Below are positions 16,009 to 24,669 of a DNA stretch of 64,000 nucleotides, one piece after another. A program made the position numbers and the translations under genes. The notes under the pieces are model-generated. The model saw only the letters and a program-made list of their open reading frames with translations, did no database searches and was not told the DNA's origin. Position 1 is the first letter of the stretch; each line of letters starts with the position of its first letter. Location: positions 114,067 to 178,066 of the forward strand of contig DBUB01000007.1 in NCBI GenBank assembly GCA_002307725.1, given 5' to 3'. This DNA is from Alphaproteobacteria bacterium UBA1301 (GTDB taxonomy: Bacteria > Pseudomonadota > Alphaproteobacteria > Micropepsales > Micropepsaceae).

Positions 16009-18852
16009 ATGCGAGCGTACACGAAGAACGTTGCACGCAAACTCCGTCCCATGCTGCTTATCGCCAGTTCGATGGTGTTGGCGGCCTGTTCGACGGACAT
16101 CGGCTTGACGCGTGCCGCGTCGTGGGTCGGCCTGTCCGATTCGCCGGCCGATGCGGAGCCGAAGGACGCTGTCGCGCCGCAGACCGAACGTGCTCCCGCG
16201 CCCTCGCCGGTGCCCGCCGTTATCTCGCTGGCAACCTCGACCGAGGTTCATCCCGATCTCTGGCCCTACAATGCACCGCCGCCGAAGGATGCCGCCGTCG
16301 AAGCCAAAGTCGCGCGTTTGCTCGCACAGATGACGCTGGAAGAGAAGGTTGGCCAGATGCTGCAGCCCGACATCAAGGCGGTCACGCTTGACGATGTCAC
16401 GCACTATCACCTGGGCTCGGTGCTCAACGGTGGCAGCGCCGGTCCATACAACAATCTGCGTGCGCCGGCGCCCGATTGGCTACGCGCCGCGGACGAGTAT
16501 TACGACGCCGCGATGCGCGACCGCCTGCACATTCCGCTGCTGTGGGGTATCGATGCTGTGCACGGCCACGGCCACATCATCGGTGCCACCATCTTCCCGC
16601 ACAACATCGCGCTCGGCGCTATGCGCGATACCGATTTGGTGCGCCGCATTGGCGAGATCGCCGCTGAGGAAATCCGCATTACCGGCCAGGACTGGACTTT
16701 TGCTCCGACCATCGCTGTGGTGCGCGACGATCGTTGGGGCCGCTCTTACGAAGGCTTCGGCGAGGAACCGTCGCTGGTGACCGAAAACGCAGTGGCGATC
16801 GTGGAGGGTCTGCAAGGCAAGCCCGGCAGCGCCGATTATCTGAAGAGCGGGCATGTGCTTGCCTCGATCAAGCATTTTATCGGCGACGGCGGCACCGCTG
16901 AGGGTATCAACGCCGGCAATTCGATCTATTCGGAAGCCGCGCTGCGCGATCTGTTCGGCGCGCCTTACATTGCCGCGATCAAGGCTGGTGCCAAGAACGT
17001 GATGGTGTCCTATTCCGGCTGGCGCGGCGGCAAGATGCACGGTCAGAAGGGCCTCGTCAGCGACGTGTTGGTCGGCCGCTTAGGCTTCGATGGCTTCGTC
17101 ATCAGTGATTATCAGGGCATCGCCGACGTGGCGGACTGCACGGTGGCGAACTGTCCGCAGAGCGTGAAGGCGGGCATCGATATGATCATGACCGCCGCCG
17201 ATTGGAAGACGCTGTATGGCAATCTCGTCAATCAGGCGAGTTCCGGCCAGATTCCGATGGCGCGCATCGACGAGGCGGTGAGCCGCATCCTGCGCGTGAA
17301 GATCGAATCCGGGCTGATGACGGCGGGCCGTCCCTCAGTGCGCCCCTATGCCGGTCATTACGAAATGCTGGGCTCGTCCGAGCATCGCGCTGTGGCGCGT
17401 CAGGCGGTGCGCGAGTCGCTTGTGCTCTTGAAGAACGACGGCGGCTTGCTGCCGCTGTCGCCGCGCAGTCACGTCCTCGTCGCCGGTGACGGCGCCAGCA
17501 ACATGTCGAAGCAGACTGGCGGCTGGACGATCACCTGGCAGGGCTCGCAGACAACGCGCGCTGATTTCCCGCACGCCACGACCGTTTATGAAGGCATCAA
17601 GGCCAATGTCGAGGCCGCCGGCGGAACCGTGGATTACGCCGTTGACGGCGCCTTCCGCGAACGTCCCGATGTCGCCATCGTCGTGTTTGGCGAAGAGGCC
17701 TATGCCGAGGGCAAGGGCGATATCTCGACCCTCGAATACCAGCCGGGCAACAAGCGCGATCTCAAGCTGATCCAGCGGCTACAAGCCCAGGGCATTCCGG
17801 TGGTGGCGGTGTTCCTGTCGGGCCGCCCGCTCTACGTCACGCCCGAGATCAACACCTCCAACGCCTTCATCGCTGCTTGGCAGCCGGGATCGGAAGGCGA
17901 GGGTGTCTCCGATCTGTTGTTTACCAATGCCGATGGTTCGGTGGCATATGACTTCCGCGGCAAGCTCGGTTTTTCCTGGCCGCGCGCGCCCGATCAGTAC
18001 GCTAACAATATTGGCACTGAACCGTATTTTCCTCTGTTCCCGTTCGGCTACGGCCTTACCTATGGGGCGCCCAAGAATATCGGCCCGCTAGCACAAGCCG
18101 TTCCCGCGCGTGCAGTTTCAACGCCGCTTCCGGCTGGCACCGCTCCTGCCGTCGCCGATCACAATGTGTTGTTCGACAATGGCGCGCCCGCAGGCGGCTG
18201 GAGCGTGTTTGCCGGTGGCCAGCGGGTCGTCACCACGGCTGCACAGCAAGGCCTCAAGGCCACGCGCGGCGATGAAGGTCTGGCGGCGGAATGGGCGACG
18301 CGCGTTCCGGTCAGCCTGACGATATCGGGCACGCCCGCCAATTTCACCCATGAGGCTGATCTCGGCTACGGATTGTCGATGACCTTGCGGGTCGACAAGG
18401 CGCCGGTTTCGAATGTCGTGTTGGCGATGGGTTGTGGCCCCTTGTGTGGCGGTAAGCTCGATTTCACTGGAACTTTGCGCAGCCTTGCCGGACGTGGCGG
18501 TTTTGCGACGATCAATGTTCCGCTCGCCTGTTTGCGCAGTGCCGGTGCCGATCTATCTGATGTGCCGACCGGTTTTGCGCTGACCGCAACCAATGCCTTC
18601 GCGGTGTCGATCCAGTCGGTGAAGGTTTCGCGCGAGGGCGAGGCGCTGACCTGCGCCCAGGTGCCGCCGGTGGAGGCTGCTGCCGCCATGACCGGTCCGG
18701 GCCATCCGGCCGCCGCCGAACGCGGACTTAAGAAGAAGGGTGCGATTTCTGAGCGCGGCTCGAAAAAGAAGAAAGCGGGGATAAGTCATGTTGCTGGCAA
18801 AAAAAGTGCTGTTCATCCTACTCTCAAGCCTGCTCGTAAGCGTCACCGCTGA
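16009..18852 (+). CDS. GH3 beta-glucosidase / exo-glucan glucohydrolase, lipoprotein
   Basis: A 947-residue family GH3 glycosidase. The N terminus has a lipoprotein signal with lipobox LAAC, so the enzyme is membrane-anchored in the periplasm or outer membrane. The GH3 N domain follows (MTLEEKVGQMLQPDI, GIDAVHGHG, KHFIGDGG); the nucleophile Asp is about residue 367 in GFVISDYQG. The GH3 C domain contains SLVLLKNDGGLLPL and PLFPFGYGLTYG, and a further beta-sandwich of the ExoP type starts near NVLFDNGAPAGGW. It should release glucose from beta-glucans or cello-oligosaccharides. The last 45 or so residues are very rich in Lys/Arg and the final 65 bases overlap the alpha-galactosidase gene in another frame, so the tail may be a late extension. 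Confidence 0.95.
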   Translation: MRAYTKNVARKLRPMLLIASSMVLAACSTDIGLTRAASWVGLSDSPADAEPKDAVAPQTERAPAPSPVPAVISLATSTEVHPDLWPYNAPPPKDAAVEAKVARLLAQMTLEEKVGQMLQPDIKAVTLDDVTHYHLGSVLNGGSAGPYNNLRAPAPDWLRAADEYYDAAMRDRLHIPLLWGIDAVHGHGHIIGATIFPHNIALGAMRDTDLVRRIGEIAAEEIRITGQDWTFAPTIAVVRDDRWGRSYEGFGEEPSLVTENAVAIVEGLQGKPGSADYLKSGHVLASIKHFIGDGGTAEGINAGNSIYSEAALRDLFGAPYIAAIKAGAKNVMVSYSGWRGGKMHGQKGLVSDVLVGRLGFDGFVISDYQGIADVADCTVANCPQSVKAGIDMIMTAADWKTLYGNLVNQASSGQIPMARIDEAVSRILRVKIESGLMTAGRPSVRPYAGHYEMLGSSEHRAVARQAVRESLVLLKNDGGLLPLSPRSHVLVAGDGASNMSKQTGGWTITWQGSQTTRADFPHATTVYEGIKANVEAAGGTVDYAVDGAFRERPDVAIVVFGEEAYAEGKGDISTLEYQPGNKRDLKLIQRLQAQGIPVVAVFLSGRPLYVTPEINTSNAFIAAWQPGSEGEGVSDLLFTNADGSVAYDFRGKLGFSWPRAPDQYANNIGTEPYFPLFPFGYGLTYGAPKNIGPLAQAVPARAVSTPLPAGTAPAVADHNVLFDNGAPAGGWSVFAGGQRVVTTAAQQGLKATRGDEGLAAEWATRVPVSLTISGTPANFTHEADLGYGLSMTLRVDKAPVSNVVLAMGCGPLCGGKLDFTGTLRSLAGRGGFATINVPLACLRSAGADLSDVPTGFALTATNAFAVSIQSVKVSREGEALTCAQVPPVEAAAAMTGPGHPAAAERGLKKKGAISERGSKKKKAGISHVAGKKSAVHPTLKPARKRHR

Positions 18853-19993
18853 GGCGCGCGACCACGCGGATGTTTTGCTGGGCTCGCCCAACGGTCTGGC
18901 GCTGACCCCGCCGATGGGCTGGAACAGTTGGAACAAATTCGCCTGCAATGTGAACGAAAAGCTGGTGCGGAGCGCTGCCGATGGGATGGCTTCGTCCGGC
19001 ATGCGCGAAGCTGGCTACAGCTACATCGTGATTGATGATTGCTGGCAAGGTGAGCGCGATCACGCCGGCAACATCCAGGCCGATGCCAAAAAGTTTCCCT
19101 CGGGCATGAAGGCGCTTTCCGATTACGTTCATTCCAAGGGCCTCAAGTTCGGTATCTACTCTGACGCAGGTACCAAAACGTGCGGCGGGTTCCCGGGCAG
19201 CCGCGGCCATGAATTCCAGGATGCGCAGCAATATGCGGCCTGGGGCGTCGATTATCTCAAATACGATTGGTGCAACACCGATACGCAAGACGCCCAGTCC
19301 TCCTATCTCACCATGAGCCAGGCGTTGCAGGCGAGCGGCCGTCCGATTGTCTTTTCGATGTGCGAATGGGGCAATGCCAAACCGTGGTTGTGGGCCAAGA
19401 ACATCGGCAATCTGTGGCGCACGACCAGCGACATCGTCGACGCTTGGGACTACATGCATCCGAAAGGCTGGTCGATGGGTCTGCTGCACATCATCGACAT
19501 GCAGGCCGATCTTGCCCCCTATGCCGGTCCCGGTCACTGGAACGATCCTGACATGCTGGAAGTTGGCAACGGCGGCATGACCGACAGTGAATATCGCGCC
19601 CATTTTAGCCTGTGGGCGATGTTCGCGGCGCCTCTGATTGCGGGTAACGACCTAGCCAATATGGATGCGGCGACCAAGGCCATCCTGATGAACCAGGAGG
19701 TCATTGCGGTCGACCAGGACCCGCTCGGCGTTGCTGGGTCGCGCATTTGGAAAGACGGTGATGCGGAAGTCTGGAGCCGTCCCTTGAAGGGCGGCGGCCG
19801 CGCGGTGATCCTGTTCAATCGCGGTAAAGAGGCCCGCACCATCCAGGTAACCTGGGACCAGCTCAACTATCCGGCGGGTCTGCCGGCCAAGGTGCGTGAC
19901 CTATGGCAGCATACGGACCTCAGCTCCGCCAAGGGGCATGTCGGCGCAGTCGTTGGTGGTCACGCGGTTGTGATGCTTACAATCAAGCCCTGA
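18788..19993 (+). CDS. GH27 alpha-galactosidase, exported
   Basis: A 401-residue family GH27 enzyme that removes terminal alpha-galactose from oligosaccharides or galactomannan. It has a Sec signal peptide (MLLAKKVLFILLSSLLVSVTAEA). Catalytic-domain motifs: LTPPMGWNSWNKF, YIVIDDCWQGER, GLKFGIYSDAG, nucleophile Asp160 in LKYDWCN and acid/base Asp253 in GHWNDPDMLEVGN, then FAAPLIAGNDL; a small C-terminal beta domain ends the protein. Length is normal. The start has GGGGA upstream and lies inside the 3' end of the GH3 gene (65-base overlap), so the two are co-transcribed and probably act on the same galactosylated plant polymer. Confidence 0.95.
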   Translation: MLLAKKVLFILLSSLLVSVTAEARDHADVLLGSPNGLALTPPMGWNSWNKFACNVNEKLVRSAADGMASSGMREAGYSYIVIDDCWQGERDHAGNIQADAKKFPSGMKALSDYVHSKGLKFGIYSDAGTKTCGGFPGSRGHEFQDAQQYAAWGVDYLKYDWCNTDTQDAQSSYLTMSQALQASGRPIVFSMCEWGNAKPWLWAKNIGNLWRTTSDIVDAWDYMHPKGWSMGLLHIIDMQADLAPYAGPGHWNDPDMLEVGNGGMTDSEYRAHFSLWAMFAAPLIAGNDLANMDAATKAILMNQEVIAVDQDPLGVAGSRIWKDGDAEVWSRPLKGGGRAVILFNRGKEARTIQVTWDQLNYPAGLPAKVRDLWQHTDLSSAKGHVGAVVGGHAVVMLTIKP

Positions 19994-20167
19994 ACTGGCG
20001 CCTTGTTTCCAGGAAGCGCAAGAATTCTCAATGCGATCGCGGCGTTGCGTGGTAAAGTCGTGCGCGTTTGGCAAGAACCGGAGTGCTGGAGTGGCCGCGC
20101 CTTAAGACACAGTTTAGACACACGGCTCACGACAATTGCGTCTGCCAGTCCGGATTGGAGGGCGAAG

Positions 20168-21148
20168 ATGCGTGCAGAGACCGAAGCCAAAAGGCTATCG
20201 CGCAGGCGTTTCGTTGGATGTGGAGCGGCCGGTGCCGCTCTGGCGCAAATGGGCTGGGCACAGACGATTGCGCCACCGCCTCCGGGTACCCCCCCTGACG
20301 ACGCCGCGCGCATTGCCGCCGCCAGCGACGCGGCGGAGCATATGACCGTCCCGGTGATGATCAACGGCCACGGCCCGTTCAACTTTGTCGTCGATACCGG
20401 CGCTGACCGTTCGGTGATTGCCGAGGACGTTGCGATCAGTCTCGGTCTGGTGCGCGGCAATGGTGTGACGGTGCAAGGCGTGGTGCGTTCGATCGCAACC
20501 CGCGTCGTGGCAGTTGCCGACATATCCTTCGGTTCGATCTCCAAGCGCAATCTGAATATGCCATTGTTGTCGCGTAACTTCATGGGTGCCGACGGCTATC
20601 TCGGTCTTGACGCGGTGGACGGTTCGCGGGTCACCCTCGATTTCGAAAACCGCGTTCTCAAGATCGGCTCTTCACGGCCGTCCAGAGGCTTTATCTTGCA
20701 CCGGCCGACAGAAGCCTATGTGCCGGTACGCGGCAGCATGGGACACTTGCGGTCGCTCAATTGCCGCGTCGACGGCGTCGGCACCACTTGCTTTCTCGAC
20801 ACCGGCGCGCAGATTTCGGTCGGCAACACCAAGCTGTTTGAGGCTCTGATCAACGCCAGTCCGGAATACCGCATCATCGGCCAACTGCCGATCACCGGCA
20901 TCACCGGCGGCGCCATCATGGGTGAGGTGATCCACATCGACAACATCCACCTGCATTCGGTGAACTTCTCCAACGCGGTGGTGGCGATCGCCGACATGCA
21001 AATCTTCGAAGTGTGGGGGCTCTCCCACCAGCCGTCGCTGTTGATTGGGATGAACTTCCTGCGCCAGTTCGCGCAGGTGTCGATCGATTACGGCATGAAG
21101 GAAATTCGTTTCGATCTGGCCTCGATGTTGCTGGCCAGGAACGGTTAA
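20168..21148 (+). CDS. Exported double retropepsin-like aspartic protease
   Basis: A 326-residue protein with a twin-arginine signal (LSRRRFVGCGAAGAALAQ) and two retropepsin-like halves in one chain. The first carries FVVDTGADRSVI (DTG at about 76), the second CFLDTGAQISVG (DTG at about 211). Retropepsins normally pair two single-DTG chains; here both catalytic aspartates are in one polypeptide, so the two halves may fold as an intramolecular dimer in the periplasm. The start at 20168 has GGAGGG 5 bases upstream; a longer frame to 20003 is not protein-like. It lies 175 bases after the alpha-galactosidase gene and converges with the symporter gene (3-base gap). Substrate unknown. Confidence 0.85.
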   Translation: MRAETEAKRLSRRRFVGCGAAGAALAQMGWAQTIAPPPPGTPPDDAARIAAASDAAEHMTVPVMINGHGPFNFVVDTGADRSVIAEDVAISLGLVRGNGVTVQGVVRSIATRVVAVADISFGSISKRNLNMPLLSRNFMGADGYLGLDAVDGSRVTLDFENRVLKIGSSRPSRGFILHRPTEAYVPVRGSMGHLRSLNCRVDGVGTTCFLDTGAQISVGNTKLFEALINASPEYRIIGQLPITGITGGAIMGEVIHIDNIHLHSVNFSNAVVAIADMQIFEVWGLSHQPSLLIGMNFLRQFAQVSIDYGMKEIRFDLASMLLARNG

Positions 21149-21151
21149 GCG

Positions 21152-22732
21152 CTACCAAAGATATCCGTATAGTGCCGCCAGAATTACGGCGATCGCAGCG
21201 GAGGCGATGTTGTAGCCGGCGCTGGTCGAGTAATCGATGCCGCTGGTGTCGATCGCGGTTGCGGTCTTGGATTTTGTGAGCAGCGATCCAACCACGGCGA
21301 GCGCGAGGCAGATCAGGAACACGTGGCCCATGCGGATGATGAACGGCACATCGGGTAGAAACACCGCATAAGCGGCCGAAACCAGCACCGTGCCGCCGGC
21401 GGCGAGCAGCGCCCCGGTCTCGTTGGCGCGCCCCCAGAACATGCCGAGCACGAACACTACGACCACACCCGGCGTCAGGAACCCGGTGAATTCCTGGATG
21501 TACTGGAAGGCTTGATCGAAATTCTTCATGTACAGCAGCGCGGCTGCCATGGCGACGATCAGTGCGCCGATTGCGGTGAACTTGCCGACGATGACGAGTA
21601 GACGCCGTGTCGCCTTGGGATAAAGAACCTGCACCACGTCCTGGGTGAAGATTTTGGCGATGGAGGAAAGGCTCGACCCCGTCGATGCGATAATTGCCGC
21701 CACCAGCGCCACGAAGACGAAACCGAGCAGGCCCGGCGGCAGCATGGTCATCAGCTTGGGATAGGCGAAGTCGGACGGCGCCACGCCTTTGATGAGGAAT
21801 GCGGCAGCGATGCCCGGCAGCACCACTACGGCCGGCATCAACAGCTTCAGATAGGCGGCGAAGACCACGCCTTTCTGCACTTCGCGGATCGAGCGCGCGG
21901 CCAGTGCCCGCTGGATGATGAACTGGTTGAAACCCCAATAGGAGAACTGGATGATCCACATCGCACCGGCGACTGTGGCGATGCCCGGCAGGTATTTGTA
22001 GTAGGGATTGGTCGGTTCGAGCACCATGTCGAAATGCTCAGGCATCTCGGTCATCAGCGTATTGAAACCGACAATGAGGCCGTAGAAACCGCCCGGCGCG
22101 CCGATTGTTGCGGCGACTTTTTCAAGCGCAAAGACCGCGATACCGATGCCGCCCAAGACGAGCATGCCAACCTGCACCACGTCGGTGAAGTGGGTCGCCT
22201 TGAGGCCGACATAGAGCGCGTAATTCCCGGCGACGAGGCCGAGCAGGATGACACATACCCACATGTCCAGCCGCGGCATGACGACGTGTACGGCGGTCGC
22301 GCCCAGCCACATGACTGCAGTCAGCATGACGAACGTGTAGAGCACGATCCAGAGCAGCGCCATCGTCACTTGCGTCTTCGGCCCGTATCGTAGGCGTAGG
22401 AATTGCGGCATGGTGGAGATCTGGTTTTTTAGGAACACCGGCAGGAAGTACTTGCCGATCACCACCATGGCGAAGGCGGCAAGCCATTCGTAGCCGGCAA
22501 TGGCGATGCCGACGGCGTAAGCCGAGCCCGACATGCCGATGATCTGTTCGGCGGAGATGTTGGCGGCAATCAGCGAAGCGCCGATCGCCCACCACGGCAA
22601 TGCGCGCGCCGACGGCGTATTGTCGATATCATCATCGCCGAGCCGTTCACCGCGCTGGAACAGATGCGCGACCGCCAGCACAGTCATGGCGTAGAGGATA
22701 ACGACGACGAAGTCCAAAAAACCTAAATGCAT
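21152..22732 (-). CDS. Sodium/solute symporter, SGLT-like (Na+/sugar)
   Basis: A 526-residue inner-membrane symporter of the SSS family with about 13-14 helices. Typical elements are WWAIGASLIAANISAEQIIGMSGSAY (helix 1, sodium-site region), GYEWLAAFAMVVIGKYFLPVFL, FSYWGFNQFIIQRALAARS and IIASTGSSLSSIAKIFTQDVV (second sodium-site region). These resemble sugar-specific members such as vSGLT. It sits opposite the glycosidase cluster, and a LacI-type operator lies 48 bases upstream of its start, which suggests induction together with the sugar porter. The exact sugar is not known; galactose or glucose would fit the neighbouring glycosidases. Confidence 0.92.
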   Translation of the reverse strand: MHLGFLDFVVVILYAMTVLAVAHLFQRGERLGDDDIDNTPSARALPWWAIGASLIAANISAEQIIGMSGSAYAVGIAIAGYEWLAAFAMVVIGKYFLPVFLKNQISTMPQFLRLRYGPKTQVTMALLWIVLYTFVMLTAVMWLGATAVHVVMPRLDMWVCVILLGLVAGNYALYVGLKATHFTDVVQVGMLVLGGIGIAVFALEKVAATIGAPGGFYGLIVGFNTLMTEMPEHFDMVLEPTNPYYKYLPGIATVAGAMWIIQFSYWGFNQFIIQRALAARSIREVQKGVVFAAYLKLLMPAVVVLPGIAAAFLIKGVAPSDFAYPKLMTMLPPGLLGFVFVALVAAIIASTGSSLSSIAKIFTQDVVQVLYPKATRRLLVIVGKFTAIGALIVAMAAALLYMKNFDQAFQYIQEFTGFLTPGVVVVFVLGMFWGRANETGALLAAGGTVLVSAAYAVFLPDVPFIIRMGHVFLICLALAVVGSLLTKSKTATAIDTSGIDYSTSAGYNIASAAIAVILAALYGYLW

Positions 22733-22779
22733 GGCGGAAGCCCCCGGACCGTGCCATGTGGTGCCGAATCAGACGATGA

Positions 22780-22793
22780 TGTTAACGTTATCT
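22780..22793 (-). promoter_or_regulatory. LacI-type operator before the Na+/sugar symporter
   Basis: TGTTAACGTTATCT on the + strand, near-palindromic around CG and matching the operator at 13380-13393 at 11 of 14 positions. It lies 48 bases upstream of the symporter start on the minus strand and 108 bases before rlmJ; the symporter is the likely target. Confidence 0.6.
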
Positions 22794-22900
22794 GTGGCGA
22801 TGCCTACGTATCGTTGGCAATTTGCCACGACAATTATTGTAAATGCATCAACGGCGCCGTTATTGCCGCGGACATTAAGGAGGGGTTAAGAACGCCACCC

Positions 22901-23707
22901 ATGAATTACCGTCACGCCTACCACGCCGGGAATTTTGCCGATGTCGTCAAGCATCTTGCGGTGGTCAGTGTACTCCACCACTTGCGCAAGAAAAATACCG
23001 CTTTCGCGGTAATCGACAGTCATGCCGGTTGTGGTGCTTACAATCTTACCGGCCCCGAGGCGTCCCGCACTGGTGAGGCGGCCGAGGGCATTGCTCGTCT
23101 GACAAATGTAAGTGGTGGCCCGGCCACGCTTACAACCTATCTGGAGCTGGCAAGCGGCGCGCGCTATCCTGGCTCGCCGTTGCTGGCCGCCCAGCTTTTG
23201 CGACCACAGGACCGTCTTGTTGCGATCGAAAAGCACCCCGCAGCTGCCGCCGCGCTGGCTATGACCTTGCAGCCCTATGCCAAGGCGCGGGTGGAGGTCG
23301 CCGACGGCTATTGCCGCCTCCTTGCTCTGGTGCCGCCACCAGAGCATCGCGGCCTCGTCTTGATCGATCCGCCGTATGAATCGCCCGACGAATTTCGCGA
23401 CGCAGCCAGCGCGGTGACGGCCGCCTATCGTCGCTTCGCCACCGGCATTTATCTGATTTGGTTCCCGATCAAATCGGCCGCTGAAGCGAACGGCTTTTGC
23501 GGCGAAGTTCTAGCCTCAGGCGCGGCAAAAGTGCTGCGTATCGACGTCACCCGCCGCCACGCGGTCGAAGGCAAGCTCAACGCCGCCGGTCTGTTGGTGC
23601 TCAATCCGCCCTGGCAGTTCGAATTGGACATGCGTGCCAGCCTCGACCTCATCCTGCCGCGCCTGGAATGTGACGCGCGCTTCGATTGGCTGGCGGGGGG
23701 GACGTAA
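22901..23707 (+). CDS. rlmJ: 23S rRNA (adenine-2030-N6) methyltransferase
   Basis: A 268-residue RlmJ. The protein starts MNYRHAYHAGNFADVVKHL, which is characteristic of the family, followed by VIDSHAGCGAY (SAM-binding loop), the amino-MTase motif VLIDPPYES (DPPY) and KVLRIDVTR near the C terminus. It methylates A2030 of 23S rRNA in the cytoplasm. The in-frame ATG at 22727 would add 58 Cys-rich residues of no family similarity and would cover the symporter promoter, so I prefer 22901, although the GGAGGGG element is about 16 bases upstream of it. Confidence 0.95.
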   Translation: MNYRHAYHAGNFADVVKHLAVVSVLHHLRKKNTAFAVIDSHAGCGAYNLTGPEASRTGEAAEGIARLTNVSGGPATLTTYLELASGARYPGSPLLAAQLLRPQDRLVAIEKHPAAAAALAMTLQPYAKARVEVADGYCRLLALVPPPEHRGLVLIDPPYESPDEFRDAASAVTAAYRRFATGIYLIWFPIKSAAEANGFCGEVLASGAAKVLRIDVTRRHAVEGKLNAAGLLVLNPPWQFELDMRASLDLILPRLECDARFDWLAGGT

Positions 23708-23929
23708 GGTTCAAAATCAGCGGTGCCACGGCGCGGGTGGACCCCGTCGGCGTCGTGTCGTGGCAGGCGGCATAACGGCCGTGACGCAGTTTCTTCTTGT
23801 CCAACGTCCCCAAGGACATGTAGAACCGCGCGCTCAAACCAGGGTCCCCGGCCGATTTGGCCAAAGGTTCCTGTTTGTTCTCATTGCGTTCCGCAGCGTT
23901 CCTCTGGAATATGGCGGAATGTGCGCCGC

Positions 23930-24019
23930 GGACAGGTGGCAGAGTGGTCGAATGCACCGCACTCGAAATGCGGCGTACGGGAAACCGTACCGGGGGTTCG
24001 AATCCCTCCCTGTCCGCCA
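23930..24019 (+). tRNA. tRNA-Ser (anticodon CGA)
   Basis: Acceptor GGACAGG/CCTGTCC, D-arm TGGCAGAGTGGTCGAATGCA, anticodon loop CTCGAAA (anticodon CGA, reads UCG), long variable arm with TACGG/CCGTA, T-arm GGTTCGAATCC, discriminator G and encoded CCA. Length 90 nt. Confidence 0.97.
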
Positions 24020-24039
24020 TTCCTTTCTAGGGGTGGTTT

Positions 24040-24666
24040 ATGGCTGACCTTCAGGCTCTTCACGAGGCAATCCTGACGGGGAATGCCGCGACCGCCAAAA
24101 CCATCACCGAGTTCGCGTTGAAGGATGGCGCCGCACCGCTCGCGCTGGTGCAGGACGTGATGATGCCGGCGATGGACGAGGTCGGTAAAAAGTTCGAAGC
24201 CAACGAATATTTCGTGCCTGAGCTTCTGCTCGCGGCCCGCGCCATGAAGGCCTGTCTCGAACTGATCCGCCCCTTACTCGCGGCCGGCGGCATCGAACCG
24301 GCGGGCAAGATCGTCATTGGCACCGTCAAGGGCGACCTGCACGACATCGGCAAGAACCTGGTGGCGGCGATGCTAGAAGGCGGCGGCTATGAGGTGATCG
24401 ACCTCGGCGTCAACGTCGATCCGGCCAAGTTCGTGCGCGCGGTCAAGGAGAAGGGGGCTGGGATCGTGGCGCTGTCGGCGCTGCTCACCACCACCATGCC
24501 GGCGATGAAGACGACCATCGACGCGATCAAAAACGCGGGGCTACGCGAATCCGTCAAGATCATGGTCGGCGGTGCGCCGGTGACCGAATCCTACGCCAAG
24601 GAAATCGGCGCCGACGGCTATAGCCAGAACGCCGCCGGTGCGGTGATGCTGGCGCGCGGGCTTTAA
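24040..24666 (+). CDS. Corrinoid (B12-binding) protein of a methyltransferase system
   Basis: A 208-residue cobalamin-binding shuttle protein of the MtbC/MtvC/MtgC type. An N-terminal helical cap (residues 1-85, LVQDVMMPAMDEVGKKFEANEYFVPELLLAARAM) is followed by a B12 Rossmann domain with GDLHDIGKNLV; the DxHxxG His at about 101 is the lower axial ligand of cobalt. VGGAPVTESYAKEIGADGYS closes the domain. Such proteins carry a methyl group between two methyltransferases. It starts 20 bases after tRNA-Ser and ends 3 bases from the convergent RACo-type activator gene, next to three other components of the same system. Confidence 0.95.
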   Translation: MADLQALHEAILTGNAATAKTITEFALKDGAAPLALVQDVMMPAMDEVGKKFEANEYFVPELLLAARAMKACLELIRPLLAAGGIEPAGKIVIGTVKGDLHDIGKNLVAAMLEGGGYEVIDLGVNVDPAKFVRAVKEKGAGIVALSALLTTTMPAMKTTIDAIKNAGLRESVKIMVGGAPVTESYAKEIGADGYSQNAAGAVMLARGL

Positions 24667-24669
24667 GAC

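Noticed and set aside
22727..22900. N-terminal extension of RlmJ by 58 residues
   Set aside because: Cys-rich, without similarity, and would cover the symporter promoter and its LacI-type operator.
23649..24020. Frame starting MADREGFEPPVRFP on the minus strand
   Set aside because: This is the well-known artefact of reading a tRNA-Ser gene backwards; the tRNA is the real feature.
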